11,424 bases of DNA. Origin: a bacterium (lineage in GTDB: Bacteria; Zixibacteria; MSB-5A5; GN15; FEB-12). Location of the stretch: positions 1 through 11,424 of the forward strand of contig JAUWMW010000051.1 in the NCBI GenBank assembly GCA_030612965.1, read 5' to 3'. The translations under genes and the position numbers were made by a program. The notes below the pieces were generated by a model. It saw only the letters and a list, made by a program, of their open reading frames with translations. It had not been told where the DNA came from and did not search any database. Below are positions 1 through 7,091 of this stretch, in pieces (within the stretch, counting starts at the first letter, position 1; each line of letters begins with the position of its first letter).

Positions 1-1392
1 GGCGCCGCCAGCGTTACTTTTGTCAGTGGCAACGACGCTCAGACGGTCTATGTGAAAGTGTCCGTGAACGAAGGCGGCATCACCGGCGAGGCCGAGACAT
101 CGCTGCAGCTTTCGCCTAACGCCACCCCCGACTTCATTTACCTGGCGTCCGACTCGATGAGTCTCTCGGTGACGCAGACCGGCGGTATCGAGGTGGCTTG
201 GTTGCGAGCGGTCGTGTACGACGTCAACGCCAACCCGGTACCCGAAGGGTTGAACGTCAGCTTCTATATCCTTGACGGTCCCGGCGGCGGCGAGCATCTC
301 GGCACCGTCGACCAAGGTCCCTACGAAACGGTCACCAACAGCCAGGGCGTCGCCTCAGCGACAATTCACTCCGGCTCAATATCGGGGACAATCAGAATCC
401 GCGCCACGTGCGGTGGCGTACTCTCCAATGCTACTCAGGTGCTGGTGACCGCCGGTCCCCCGGCGTACATTGTCCTGGGCGCCGAGGACTGCAATATGCC
501 GCACTGGGGTGGTGTTGCCTTCACCAATGCCGTTGTCGCCGTTGTGTCCGATATCTATCTCAATCCGGTGAACGATTCTGAGGTTGTTTACTTCTCGTGC
601 GACGAGGGTACGATGAAATCGCACGAGGAGCGTACCATGAATCACGAGGGTATCTGTAATACCAAGTGGTTCTCTGGTAACAACGTTCCTACAGCCGACG
701 GCCGCGTGTTCATCTATGCTGAGACGGCCGGCGGCACTGTTGCCGATACGGCCATGTTCTACAATTCGTGGTTCCCCGACACTCTGATAGTAGTCGGTGT
801 GCCGGCATCGATGGTAGCCGACGGAGAATCAAAAGTCTACGTATGGGTCACCGGTATCGACCTCAACGGCAATCCGGTGGTCGGCGGTACCTCGTTCCGT
901 GCCGACGCCAACCTGCTCGGCGTGAGCGGAGGCTCGTTGGAGGATGGCTGTTACGGTGCTTCGGACCGTGTGGAAATCACGTCCAAAGTGCTCAAGCAGG
1001 ACTACTCCGTGACTGGCGCTGATGACGACGGGATCGGCGGTGTTGACTTAATCGCTTACTGGCATCCAGCCGGCGCTGTCTCGACATTCGATGTGCTTGT
1101 TACTACCGGAACTGCCTACAGTGGCACTTCGAGTTTGCAGGTGCAGGGTAGTCCCGGAGCGGGTGAGACTGCGTACCTGACGGTACTGATCAAGGACCGT
1201 CCCGGCAACCCGCTGGCCGACCATACTATGCTGCTATCGGGCGGCGGCACGATTGAGACCAACACCTATGGTGAGGCTTACTTCTCCTTCCTCGTGCCCG
1301 GCGCGCCCGGTGACTATATTGTCAGTGTAACTGACACTGATCCGCGAGGAAACGGCCTGGTCCTGAGCGTGACCATCACTGTTGAAGAGTAA
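1..1392 (+). CDS. Secreted multi-domain bacterial Ig-like (Big_1/invasin-like) protein, 3' part
   Basis: The frame is open from base 1 (no stop, no convincing start), so the gene begins before the window; the GTG at 52 is internal. The visible 463 residues contain four similar beta-rich units, roughly residues 44-153, 154-258, 260-370 and 373-463. Each carries a D-x-x-x-N-P-V/L motif (74-80 DVNANPV, 184-190 DIYLNPV, 287-293 DLNGNPV, 399-405 DRPGNPL), the usual opening of a bacterial Ig-like domain of the Big_1 class, followed in several units by a T-x-x-x-G-x-A turn. Such domains serve as spacers in adhesins and other exported surface proteins. No transmembrane anchor, sorting signal or dockerin is visible at the C-terminus (ends ITVEE), so any anchor or functional head lies upstream. 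Family class is fairly sure; specific function is unknown. A strong terminator follows 28 bases after the stop. Confidence 0.8.
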   Translation, partial: GAASVTFVSGNDAQTVYVKVSVNEGGITGEAETSLQLSPNATPDFIYLASDSMSLSVTQTGGIEVAWLRAVVYDVNANPVPEGLNVSFYILDGPGGGEHLGTVDQGPYETVTNSQGVASATIHSGSISGTIRIRATCGGVLSNATQVLVTAGPPAYIVLGAEDCNMPHWGGVAFTNAVVAVVSDIYLNPVNDSEVVYFSCDEGTMKSHEERTMNHEGICNTKWFSGNNVPTADGRVFIYAETAGGTVADTAMFYNSWFPDTLIVVGVPASMVADGESKVYVWVTGIDLNGNPVVGGTSFRADANLLGVSGGSLEDGCYGASDRVEITSKVLKQDYSVTGADDDGIGGVDLIAYWHPAGAVSTFDVLVTTGTAYSGTSSLQVQGSPGAGETAYLTVLIKDRPGNPLADHTMLLSGGGTIETNTYGEAYFSFLVPGAPGDYIVSVTDTDPRGNGLVLSVTITVEE

Positions 1393-1419
1393 GCCACACG
1401 CTCTCGCAACGATTACTAC

Positions 1420-1450
1420 AACCGCCGGGGTTTGCGCCCCGGCGGTTTTC
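1420..1450 (+). terminator. Intrinsic terminator of the Ig-like protein gene
   Basis: An 11-bp perfect GC-rich stem (1420-1430 with 1437-1447), a 6-base loop TTTGCG and a short T run (TTTTC). It lies 28 bases after the TAA stop of the upstream gene, the expected place and orientation. Confidence 0.85.
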
Positions 1451-1462
1451 TATTGATGCACT

Positions 1463-1492
1463 GGCAAGCCTGTTCTTCGCGCTTCGCGCGGC
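1463..1492. repeat. 30-bp dispersed repeat, copy 1 (inverted relative to 6917-6946)
   Basis: Bases 1463-1492 are the exact reverse complement of 6917-6946. The sequence contains the small self-complementary core GCGCTTCGCGC. It follows the terminator of the Ig-like gene, and the other copy also follows a terminated gene. Confidence 0.8.
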
Positions 1493-1515
1493 TATCATCG
1501 AATGTCTTTCCTGCC

Positions 1516-1634
1516 AAAGGGACCTCCCAGGAACCCATGATATTGTGCGCGGCAGACCTCCCGGTCTGCCCGTCTGAAGGACGTATCCAAGGCAATCAAG
1601 GGGCAGACGAGGAGATCTTCCGCCCACGGCAAAG
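1516..1634 (+). repeat. 119-bp dispersed repeat, copy 1
   Basis: Aligns without gaps to 9343-9461 in the same orientation. Bases 1534-1585 are identical to 9361-9412 (52 of 52); the next 49 bases differ at 7 positions; upstream, an AAAGGGACC block is shared at the same spacing but the 9 bases after it diverge. It contains a perfect stem GGCAGAC / GTCTGCC. The second hairpin, intact in the other copy (9429-9448), is degraded here. Confidence 0.85.
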
Positions 1635-1714
1635 TGGTGTCGGGTGTCTTTGCCCGATACCTTCTTGTGTGCAGTTAGGAGCCGTCAGGCAGAGACACCT
1701 GACGGCACAGAAAC

Positions 1715-1888
1715 ACGGGCTTGTTGAAAAACCCCGAGAGCCGTCATTGTGAGGAGCGAAGACACTCGTGTCGTAGCGACGCGGCAATCTCAATTCGTTG
1801 GGTGACATACAGTACGAGATTGCCGCGCTCTCCGCCGGTGGCGGATCGTTCGCAATGACAACCAAAGGGACTTTATCAACACTCCCGT
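1715..1888. repeat. MITE-like element with TTGTTGA-type terminal inverted repeats, copy 1
   Basis: The left end reads ACGGGCTTGTTGAAAAA; the reverse complement of the right end reads ACGGGAGTGTTGATAAAG. Inside each end sits GTCATTGTGA (left) or GTCATTGCGA (right, reverse complement), and at the centre a perfect 11-bp inverted repeat (1781-1791 with 1816-1826). The same end and GTCATTGCGAG motifs recur at 4990-5084, so this looks like one family of non-autonomous palindromic elements of different internal length. No coding capacity. Confidence 0.65.
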
Positions 1889-1973
1889 TCGTCCGGGGCA
1901 CCCGGCCAAGTTGTTAGGTGGGCATAGAGCATTTTTCACTTTGTCTTTAGGCTCTACGTATCTAAATTGAGAT

Positions 1974-3641
1974 ATGCCTCTGAACCACGCTCAAGACACA
2001 CCGAAACCCAACCTCTGTTCAAGATTTGAACAGGCGGTTGAGCGCTATCCCGATCAGATCGCCTTCAAAGCGGAAGGTGGTTTGGGTAAGGAGTACAGGT
2101 TCGATGAAGTCCTGCAAACCGTGCGAGCGGTCGCGGCAGGGCTTGTCGGCCATGGTTGTGTCGATTCCTGTGGCATTGGTATCTTATCTGAGAACCGACC
2201 GGAGTGGCCGATAGCCTATCTATCGATTCTGGCCGCCGGGGGCACGGTGGTGCCTATTGATATCAACCTGAAGCCTGCTGAGATCGCCCATATCGCAAAA
2301 CACTCGGGGCTTCGCTCGGCCTTCGTCTCCAGTCGCGGCCGGGAGCTTCTGGACGATGCCGCTGTCAACGTCGAGGTTTTCAGTTTCGAGGGCGACTCCG
2401 ATTCGGCTTGGACCGAACTTGCCGGTTCCGAACCGTTGATATCACTGCCCCCACCTTCCGAGGTCGCGGTCATTATCTACACCTCGGGAACAACTGGAGC
2501 GCCCAAGGCGGTGGAGCTTACCCATAAGAATCTGCTGGCCAACCTCGACGGCATCTTCTCCCGTCTCTCCATCGGTCCCGAAGATGTCTTTTTGTCGGTG
2601 CTGCCATTGCATCATACTTTTGAGGCTAGTTGCGGCTTTCTGACGCCGATAATGTCCGGTGCGACGATTGTGTATGCTCGATCGCTCAAATCCAATCAAA
2701 TCAAGGAAGACATGGCCAACAATCGCGTGACCTACATGGTCGGTGTGCCGCTCTTGTTTGAGAAGATGTATCAGTCATTCCAGAGGAAACTGGCCACCGC
2801 GCCGGTGCTTCGACGGTTGATGTTCAGGACGCTAATGTCGCTTTCATCGGCAACCTGGAAACTCGGCCTCAAGTCGGGTCGCCCGCTGTTTCGGTCAGTG
2901 CGTAACCGCGCCAGTCTGGGATCAGTACGGATGTTTGTGTCCGGGGGGGCGGCGATACCGTCGAGGATGTCGCGATTCTTCAATCTACTCGGTATTGATT
3001 TCCTGGAGGGATATGGAATGACCGAGTGTAGCCCGGTCATCTCGTTCCAACGCCCTGATGACATCAAGTTCGGTTCAGTCGGCCCGCCACTGGATAACGT
3101 AGAGGTGGCGATTCATGACCCGGACCATGAGGGCGTGGGGGAGATCATCGTCAGAGGTGACAACATTACGCCCGGCTACCGTGGTCTTCCGGAAGTAACG
3201 GCAGAGCTAATCATCGATGGTTGGCTCCACACCGGCGATTTGGGCCGAATCCGTGATGGCCACCTCTGGATTACGGGACGCCGGAAAAGCCTGATAGTGT
3301 CGGCGGCCGGCAAGAATATCTATCCTGAGGAACTCGAAGAGAAGTTGATCGAGTCGTCACTGACCCTCGAGGCTGTCGTGTTCGGACGGGCCAAGGCGGA
3401 CGGGCAGGGTGAAGAAGTGCGAGCGCTGATTGTGCCGGACCTGGAGCAACTGGTAGCCGACGGTCTGATCGCTGATATCGATAATCCGGACCTGGCGGCG
3501 ATCAACAAGATCATCGCCAATGTGGTCAGGCAGGTACACGATAACGTCGCCGCTTACAAACGGATCGCCGCGTTTGACGTGCAACTCGATGAGCTTGAAA
3601 AGACGTCTACCCGCAAGATCAAGCGGTTTCTATACAAGTAG
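1974..3641 (+). CDS. Long-chain acyl-CoA synthetase-type AMP-binding enzyme
   Basis: A 555-residue member of the ANL (acyl-CoA synthetase/NRPS adenylation/luciferase) superfamily, expected to activate a fatty acid with ATP to an acyl-adenylate and pass it to CoA. Visible motifs: phosphate-binding loop YTSGTTGAPK (169-178); LPLHHTFE (210-217), typical of the long-chain branch; EGYGMTECSP (345-354); DGWLHTGDLGR (415-425); hinge and C-domain start GRRKSLIVSAAGKNIYPEE (436-454); and the C-terminal catalytic-lysine region TSTRKIKR (544-551), where Lys548 is the likely adenylation lysine. The motif is RKI rather than GKI, as is common in long-chain enzymes. Length is normal and no signal peptide is seen. 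The ATG at 1974 gives a natural N-terminus but has only a weak Shine-Dalgarno. It stands alone, so the substrate (fatty-acid degradation, lipid synthesis or another carboxylate) cannot be decided from context. Confidence 0.9.
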   Translation: MPLNHAQDTPKPNLCSRFEQAVERYPDQIAFKAEGGLGKEYRFDEVLQTVRAVAAGLVGHGCVDSCGIGILSENRPEWPIAYLSILAAGGTVVPIDINLKPAEIAHIAKHSGLRSAFVSSRGRELLDDAAVNVEVFSFEGDSDSAWTELAGSEPLISLPPPSEVAVIIYTSGTTGAPKAVELTHKNLLANLDGIFSRLSIGPEDVFLSVLPLHHTFEASCGFLTPIMSGATIVYARSLKSNQIKEDMANNRVTYMVGVPLLFEKMYQSFQRKLATAPVLRRLMFRTLMSLSSATWKLGLKSGRPLFRSVRNRASLGSVRMFVSGGAAIPSRMSRFFNLLGIDFLEGYGMTECSPVISFQRPDDIKFGSVGPPLDNVEVAIHDPDHEGVGEIIVRGDNITPGYRGLPEVTAELIIDGWLHTGDLGRIRDGHLWITGRRKSLIVSAAGKNIYPEELEEKLIESSLTLEAVVFGRAKADGQGEEVRALIVPDLEQLVADGLIADIDNPDLAAINKIIANVVRQVHDNVAAYKRIAAFDVQLDELEKTSTRKIKRFLYK

Positions 3642-3689
3642 CAGAGTTTACACCGCCGCTGGGGGCTATGACCGATCAATATAGTCTGA

Positions 3690-3718
3690 TTGACATCGCC
3701 GTTTGAATGTCTTATGGT
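3690..3718 (+). promoter_or_regulatory. Sigma-70-type promoter for the lipoprotein gene at 3762
   Basis: A perfect -35 box TTGACA (3690-3695), a 17-base spacer and TATGGT (3713-3718, four of six matches to TATAAT). Predicted transcription start is near 3725, about 37 bases before the start codon, leaving a short leader with a strong Shine-Dalgarno (AAGGAAAGAGG, 3744-3754). Confidence 0.65.
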
Positions 3719-3761
3719 TGGCCAGCGGAAAAAATAGAATGTTAAGGAAAGAGGTTCAGCA

Positions 3762-4844
3762 ATGACCGGTCAGCTTGCACAAAGACTCCTTGTTGGTGTG
3801 GTTTTCAGCTTCAGTGTATTGATGTTTGTCGCCTGCAGTGATGATAATCCGCAAATATCGGAAGAACGTCATGTTGTCGGCGACACCAGCCAACCGGCGC
3901 AAATGCTCGATATCGAGTTGCCTGCCGACTGTGAGACGGATGAATACGAGATTTCGGCATTGTCAGGGAAGCTCAATAATGTCGTCGTTGAGGATGTCAA
4001 AATCGTTCTTTACTCCACGTCCGGTCACTATTACGGTACTCTCCGGGTGATTGACGACGATGGCCAGTTCTCCATGGACCTGCCGTGCGGGAGGAGATGT
4101 CGTTTGGTGTTGGCCGGTGCAGATTGGACACCAGCCGATGAGTACAGGACAGGCCCCCCGGATCTTGATGATGATATTCTGGCCGCTTTCTGGGATATAG
4201 ACAGGGTCGTCGGGACAATCGACGGTGTTGTCAGGGATGGGTTCAATAATGCGCCACTTGAGGATGTCCCTGTAACCTGGGTGATAGACGGGACTACCGC
4301 CAGCGATACGACGGATGCAAACGGCTACTTTTATGTGCCTGATCGGTTGCTCACCGGCTATTATCCGTTCACATACACGAAAGACGGATATGCCGTTATC
4401 TCACAGGAGGTGTACATCCCTTCTTTCGAGGAGCTCAAGGGTGATCAGGACATTTACCCCGGTGACATGGCGTATATCGAGGCCCTGACGATTCCATTAC
4501 CGCCCTTGACGTCGTCGCTCGAAGGAACGGTGCGCGTGGTTGAACCGGGAACGAACGATACCGTTGAAGTGGCCCAAGTCATCGTTGACCTGCTTCTCAA
4601 TGACGAGATTGTGCCCGACCAGCTTTCCGACACCACCGACGCCGTTGGCTTCTACGGCTTTGTCGATGTCCCGACGACCGACACGCTGACTGTTGCGACC
4701 AGGTCGTTTGACCACGGTCTGCAGACATACGAGGCCGTCGACACAGTTCTGTATCTCATGCCGGGCACGACCAGAGTGGATTTCCTTTTTGATGCATCGG
4801 GTGGCGCCGTCATTCATGTCGAGACGGATGAGTTGCAGCGCTGA
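3762..4844 (+). CDS. Lipoprotein with carboxypeptidase-regulatory-like beta-sandwich domains
   Basis: 360 residues. The N-terminus is a lipoprotein signal: basic start, hydrophobic stretch (9-23) and lipobox FVAC with Cys25 as the likely lipidated residue, followed by a short acidic SDD linker. Three beta-rich units follow, at about 63-130, 150-220 and 252-345. The last two begin GTIDGVVRDGFNNAPLEDVPV and SSLEGTVRVVEP and contain DTTDANGYFYVPD (182-194) and DTTDAVGFYGFVDVP (290-304), the pattern of CarboxypepD_reg/transthyretin-like domains. These domains are non-catalytic binding or structural modules often found in surface lipoproteins. No catalytic domain is seen. The start is set by a strong Shine-Dalgarno 7 bases upstream, and the gene has its own promoter at 3690-3718. 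Exported location and domain class are fairly sure; ligand and role are unknown. Confidence 0.8.
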   Translation: MTGQLAQRLLVGVVFSFSVLMFVACSDDNPQISEERHVVGDTSQPAQMLDIELPADCETDEYEISALSGKLNNVVVEDVKIVLYSTSGHYYGTLRVIDDDGQFSMDLPCGRRCRLVLAGADWTPADEYRTGPPDLDDDILAAFWDIDRVVGTIDGVVRDGFNNAPLEDVPVTWVIDGTTASDTTDANGYFYVPDRLLTGYYPFTYTKDGYAVISQEVYIPSFEELKGDQDIYPGDMAYIEALTIPLPPLTSSLEGTVRVVEPGTNDTVEVAQVIVDLLLNDEIVPDQLSDTTDAVGFYGFVDVPTTDTLTVATRSFDHGLQTYEAVDTVLYLMPGTTRVDFLFDASGGAVIHVETDELQR

Positions 4845-4989
4845 TTCTCTGCGCCTAACACAGCTACCAATGGTGGCCTCGACCGGCGTCGTTTTGTCAA
4901 GTGAACTCCATCGCGGGTCGATGACAGACGTATGCTGATGTTTCGTCACCGGTACGACAGTACGCGAAATTGACGCAGATGACCACTTC

Positions 4990-5084
4990 TAACAGGTTGT
5001 TGAGAAAGTCCCCATTCCGGTCATTGCGAGGTCGCCTGCGGCAACCTCGCAATGACGATGGCAGAGTTTTTCAACAGCCTGCTA
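4990..5084. repeat. MITE-like palindromic element, copy 2 (compact)
   Basis: A 95-base element whose outer 22 bases (4990-5011 and 5063-5084) are imperfect inverted repeats, 18 of 22 matching, with the core TGTTGA(A/G)AAA. Inside is a perfect 13-bp inverted repeat (5020-5032 with 5044-5056: GTCATTGCGAGGT / ACCTCGCAATGAC) and an 11-base loop. It shares its end and GTCATTGCGA motifs with the longer element at 1715-1888. It sits between two exported-protein genes, directly before the promoter at 5099. The rest of the 4845-5169 gap (4845-4989) shows nothing I can name. Confidence 0.75.
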
Positions 5085-5098
5085 ATAGGAAAAGGGCA

Positions 5099-5126
5099 TT
5101 GACCTGCCGGCTCAAACGGTTATATT
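5099..5126 (+). promoter_or_regulatory. Sigma-70-type promoter for the TSP3-repeat gene at 5170
   Basis: TTGACC (5099-5104), a 16-base spacer and TATATT (5121-5126). Transcription would start near 5133. An AGGAG Shine-Dalgarno (5155-5159) follows, 10 bases before the ATG. The promoter begins 15 bases after the end of the MITE-like element. Confidence 0.6.
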
Positions 5127-5169
5127 GCAGTGTCTACTACGTTGAAGTACAAACAGGAGATCGAATCTT

Positions 5170-6804
5170 ATGACAAAGCGCTCAATTCTGCTGCTGGTGG
5201 CTGTATGTGCCTTCGCCATGCCGGCCACCACCCTTCCGGCGTCAGTTTCACTCGACCATGTCGATGGGCTATATGCCCCCGACACACTCACCACCGGCGT
5301 CCCGATTGTTTTTCACCTGCGCTGGACGAACACCGGTATCGGTGCTCCACTCAAGGGATTTACCAACGGATTCAAACTGCATTCAACCGACGGCGCCCTC
5401 TGGACGCCGATCGTGGGTGATACGGCAGCCGTAGGGTTGGGCGATTTGTATGATCTGATCGTCTCAATCAACTATTACGGCGTCAATGGTTCAGCCGCCG
5501 ACACGGTGGCGTTGGGTGCTTCTGTCATGGAGGGAACGGGGATGCCGGATGGCTTCGATGCCGTTACTTTCATGATCTCCACCGAGTTCGATGCCGATCA
5601 GATGGGCAAGACAGTCTGCCTCGATTCCGCCAGCTATTTTCTGCCGGTTGGCTTGTGGTTGTGGGCTTACGGAACGGGCGTCGGCAACATTGTGCCCGAC
5701 TGGAGCGGTCCGCACTGCTATACAATCCACAACCCTGATGTCGACGGCGACGGCGTGGACGACGCCATTGACAATTGCCCGGGCGTATATAATCCCGACC
5801 AGACAGACACCGATGGCGATTTGGTCGGTGATCTTTGTGACAACTGCCCCGATGACGCCAACCAGGACCAGGCGGATGGCGACGAGGATACGGTCGGTGA
5901 CGTATGTGACAACTGTCCGGCGGTGGCCAACGCTGACCAGGAAGACACCGATCAGGACGGGGTAGGGGATTCCTGCGACGTTTGCCCCGGCCACGACGAT
6001 AACGTCGACACCGACAGCGATACGGTGCCGGATGGTTGCGACAACTGTCCAACCGTCGCTAACAGCGATCAGACCGACTCCGATGGTGACGGTTTTGGTG
6101 ATGCCTGTGATATCTGCCCCGGCCATGACGACAACGTCGACACTGACAGTGATACCGTACCGGATGGTTGCGACAACTGCCCTACTGTTGCCAATACCGA
6201 TCAGACCGATTCCGATCTTGATGGTGTCGGTGATGCCTGTGATATCTGCCCCGGCCATGACGATAACGTCGACACCGACAGCGATACCGTGCCGGATGGT
6301 TGCGATAACTGCCCCACCGTCGCCAACAGCGATCAGACCGACTCCGATGGTGACGATGTCGGTGATGCCTGCGACAACTGCCCGACAGTGTTCAACGCCG
6401 CCCAGGAGGATCTGGACCTCGACGGGGTGGGTGACTCGTGCGACAATTGTCTGACGACAATCAATCCGAATCAGGAAGATATCGATGCCGATGCAATCGG
6501 TGACTCCTGCGACAACTGCATCGACGTGCCGAACCCGGATCAGGCTGACAGTGACGGCGATGGTGTCGGGGATGCCTGTTGCTGCCGCACGCGCGGCGAT
6601 GTTAACCATGACGATGGTCCTTCTATTGATATCGCGGACCTCGTCTACCTGGTCGACTACATGTTTGCCGAAGGAGCGGAACCGTCATGTTTCACCGAGG
6701 CCGACATCAACGGTGACGGCAACCCGACTATTGAAATCAGTGATCTCGTTTACCTGGTGGACTACATGTTCAACAGCGGCCCGGTTCCGCCTGACTGTCC
6801 GTAG
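5170..6804 (+). CDS. Secreted thrombospondin type 3 repeat protein with dockerin-like C-terminus
   Basis: 544 residues. Residues 1-25 are a Sec signal peptide (basic MTKR, hydrophobic core, cleavage near LPA-SVS). Residues 27-185 form an exported beta-rich domain I do not recognise. Residues 189-470 are thrombospondin type 3 repeats: many D-x-D-x-D-G-x-G-D calcium loops alternating with DNCP / DxCPGHDDN cysteine units. Residues 476-544 resemble a type I dockerin pair: GDVNHDDGPSIDIADLVYLVDYMF, then INGDGNPTIEISDLVYLVDYMF, each an EF-hand-like calcium loop plus helix. TSP3 arrays make stiff Ca2+-binding stalks; dockerins bind cohesins, but no cohesin partner is visible here. Inside the stalk, residues 270-401 are three near-identical 44-residue units (see repeat). 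The start is supported by an AGGAG 10 bases upstream, with its own promoter and terminator. Domain calls are firm; biological role is not known. Confidence 0.88.
   Translation: MTKRSILLLVAVCAFAMPATTLPASVSLDHVDGLYAPDTLTTGVPIVFHLRWTNTGIGAPLKGFTNGFKLHSTDGALWTPIVGDTAAVGLGDLYDLIVSINYYGVNGSAADTVALGASVMEGTGMPDGFDAVTFMISTEFDADQMGKTVCLDSASYFLPVGLWLWAYGTGVGNIVPDWSGPHCYTIHNPDVDGDGVDDAIDNCPGVYNPDQTDTDGDLVGDLCDNCPDDANQDQADGDEDTVGDVCDNCPAVANADQEDTDQDGVGDSCDVCPGHDDNVDTDSDTVPDGCDNCPTVANSDQTDSDGDGFGDACDICPGHDDNVDTDSDTVPDGCDNCPTVANTDQTDSDLDGVGDACDICPGHDDNVDTDSDTVPDGCDNCPTVANSDQTDSDGDDVGDACDNCPTVFNAAQEDLDLDGVGDSCDNCLTTINPNQEDIDADAIGDSCDNCIDVPNPDQADSDGDGVGDACCCRTRGDVNHDDGPSIDIADLVYLVDYMFAEGAEPSCFTEADINGDGNPTIEISDLVYLVDYMFNSGPVPPDCP
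5977..6372 (+). repeat. Tandem array of three 132-bp in-frame coding repeats
   Basis: Units 5977-6108, 6109-6240 and 6241-6372 each encode 44 residues: D(I/V)CPGHDDNVDTDSDTVP, then DGCDNCPTVAN(S/T)DQTDSD, then a variable GDG(F/V)-type loop ending GDAC. At protein level they differ at only a few positions (I/V, S/T, and the loop GDGF, LDGV, GDDV). Each spans two calcium-binding motifs. Their similarity is much higher than that of the flanking TSP3 repeats, suggesting recent duplication. Confidence 0.9.
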
Positions 6805-6832
6805 TTCGTCGTTCAGATGTGATTATACTCAG

Positions 6833-6864
6833 CCGCCCGACTGCATGTCAGTCGGGCGGTTTTC
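6833..6864 (+). terminator. Intrinsic terminator of the TSP3-repeat gene
   Basis: A perfect 11-bp GC-rich stem (6833-6843 with 6849-6859), a 5-base loop CATGT and TTTTC, 28 bases after the TAG stop. Confidence 0.85.
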
Positions 6865-6916
6865 TAACGTGCGCCGCGAAACCTGACAACGAAATCGCGT
6901 AACGCCCCATGACGCT

Positions 6917-6946
6917 GCCGCGCGAAGCGCGAAGAACAGGCTTGCC
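6917..6946. repeat. 30-bp dispersed repeat, copy 2 (inverted relative to 1463-1492)
   Basis: Exact reverse complement of 1463-1492. It lies just after a terminator and just before the palindrome cluster at 6952-7083. Confidence 0.8.
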
Positions 6947-6951
6947 TGTAG

Positions 6952-7083
6952 GTCAGGATCTTTGTGATCCTGACATCCAAATCGCGTCAGGTTCCAAGGA
7001 ACCTGACCTACTAATTTACAGGGATCTCGCAGCCGGGTCAGGAGCCGAGCCTGCCCCGGGCGGAGTCGAAGGGCGCTCCTGAC
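6952..7083. repeat. Cluster of three GTCAGG...CCTGAC palindromes
   Basis: Three successive hairpins share the same outer half-sites: GTCAGGATC / GATCCTGAC (6952-6960 with 6966-6974), GTCAGGTTCC / GGAACCTGAC (6986-6995 with 6998-7007) and GTCAGGAGC / GCTCCTGAC (7037-7045 with 7075-7083). The inner bases differ but stay complementary. They fill the gap between two convergent genes, and the last ends 9 bases from the stop codon of the minus-strand gene. The hairpin at 1681-1706 has the same GTCAGG/CCTGAC core. Confidence 0.8.
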
Positions 7084-7091
7084 ATCTTCGG

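Larger units (their letters stand above)
1393..1973. other. Gene-free stretch rich in dispersed palindromic repeats
   Basis: No protein gene is convincing here; the short open frames on both strands fall inside repeats. After the terminator come, in order, a 30-base inverted copy of a sequence near 6917, a 119-base repeat with a second copy near 9343, two hairpins (1637-1644 with 1653-1660; 1681-1689 with 1698-1706, the latter a perfect 9-bp stem) and a MITE-like element (1715-1888). The last 85 bases before the acyl-CoA synthetase start are AT-richer, but I see no clear promoter in them. Confidence 0.6.

Noticed and set aside
1..1392. GTG at 52 as the true start of the Ig-like protein
   Set aside because: The frame is open to base 1 with beta-domain-like residues before 52, and no signal peptide follows the GTG.
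5977..6372. Regular 132-bp repeats as a possible CRISPR array
   Set aside because: The units are contiguous, in frame and protein-coding, with no short repeat/unique spacer alternation and no cas gene nearby.
5491..6609. Long open frame (372 codons) on the minus strand opposite the TSP3 protein
   Set aside because: It mirrors the repetitive Asp/Gly-rich codons of the plus-strand repeats; its translation is a monotonous Val/Ile/Ala/Gly string and it lacks a ribosome binding site, while the plus strand has clear domains, signal peptide, promoter and terminator.
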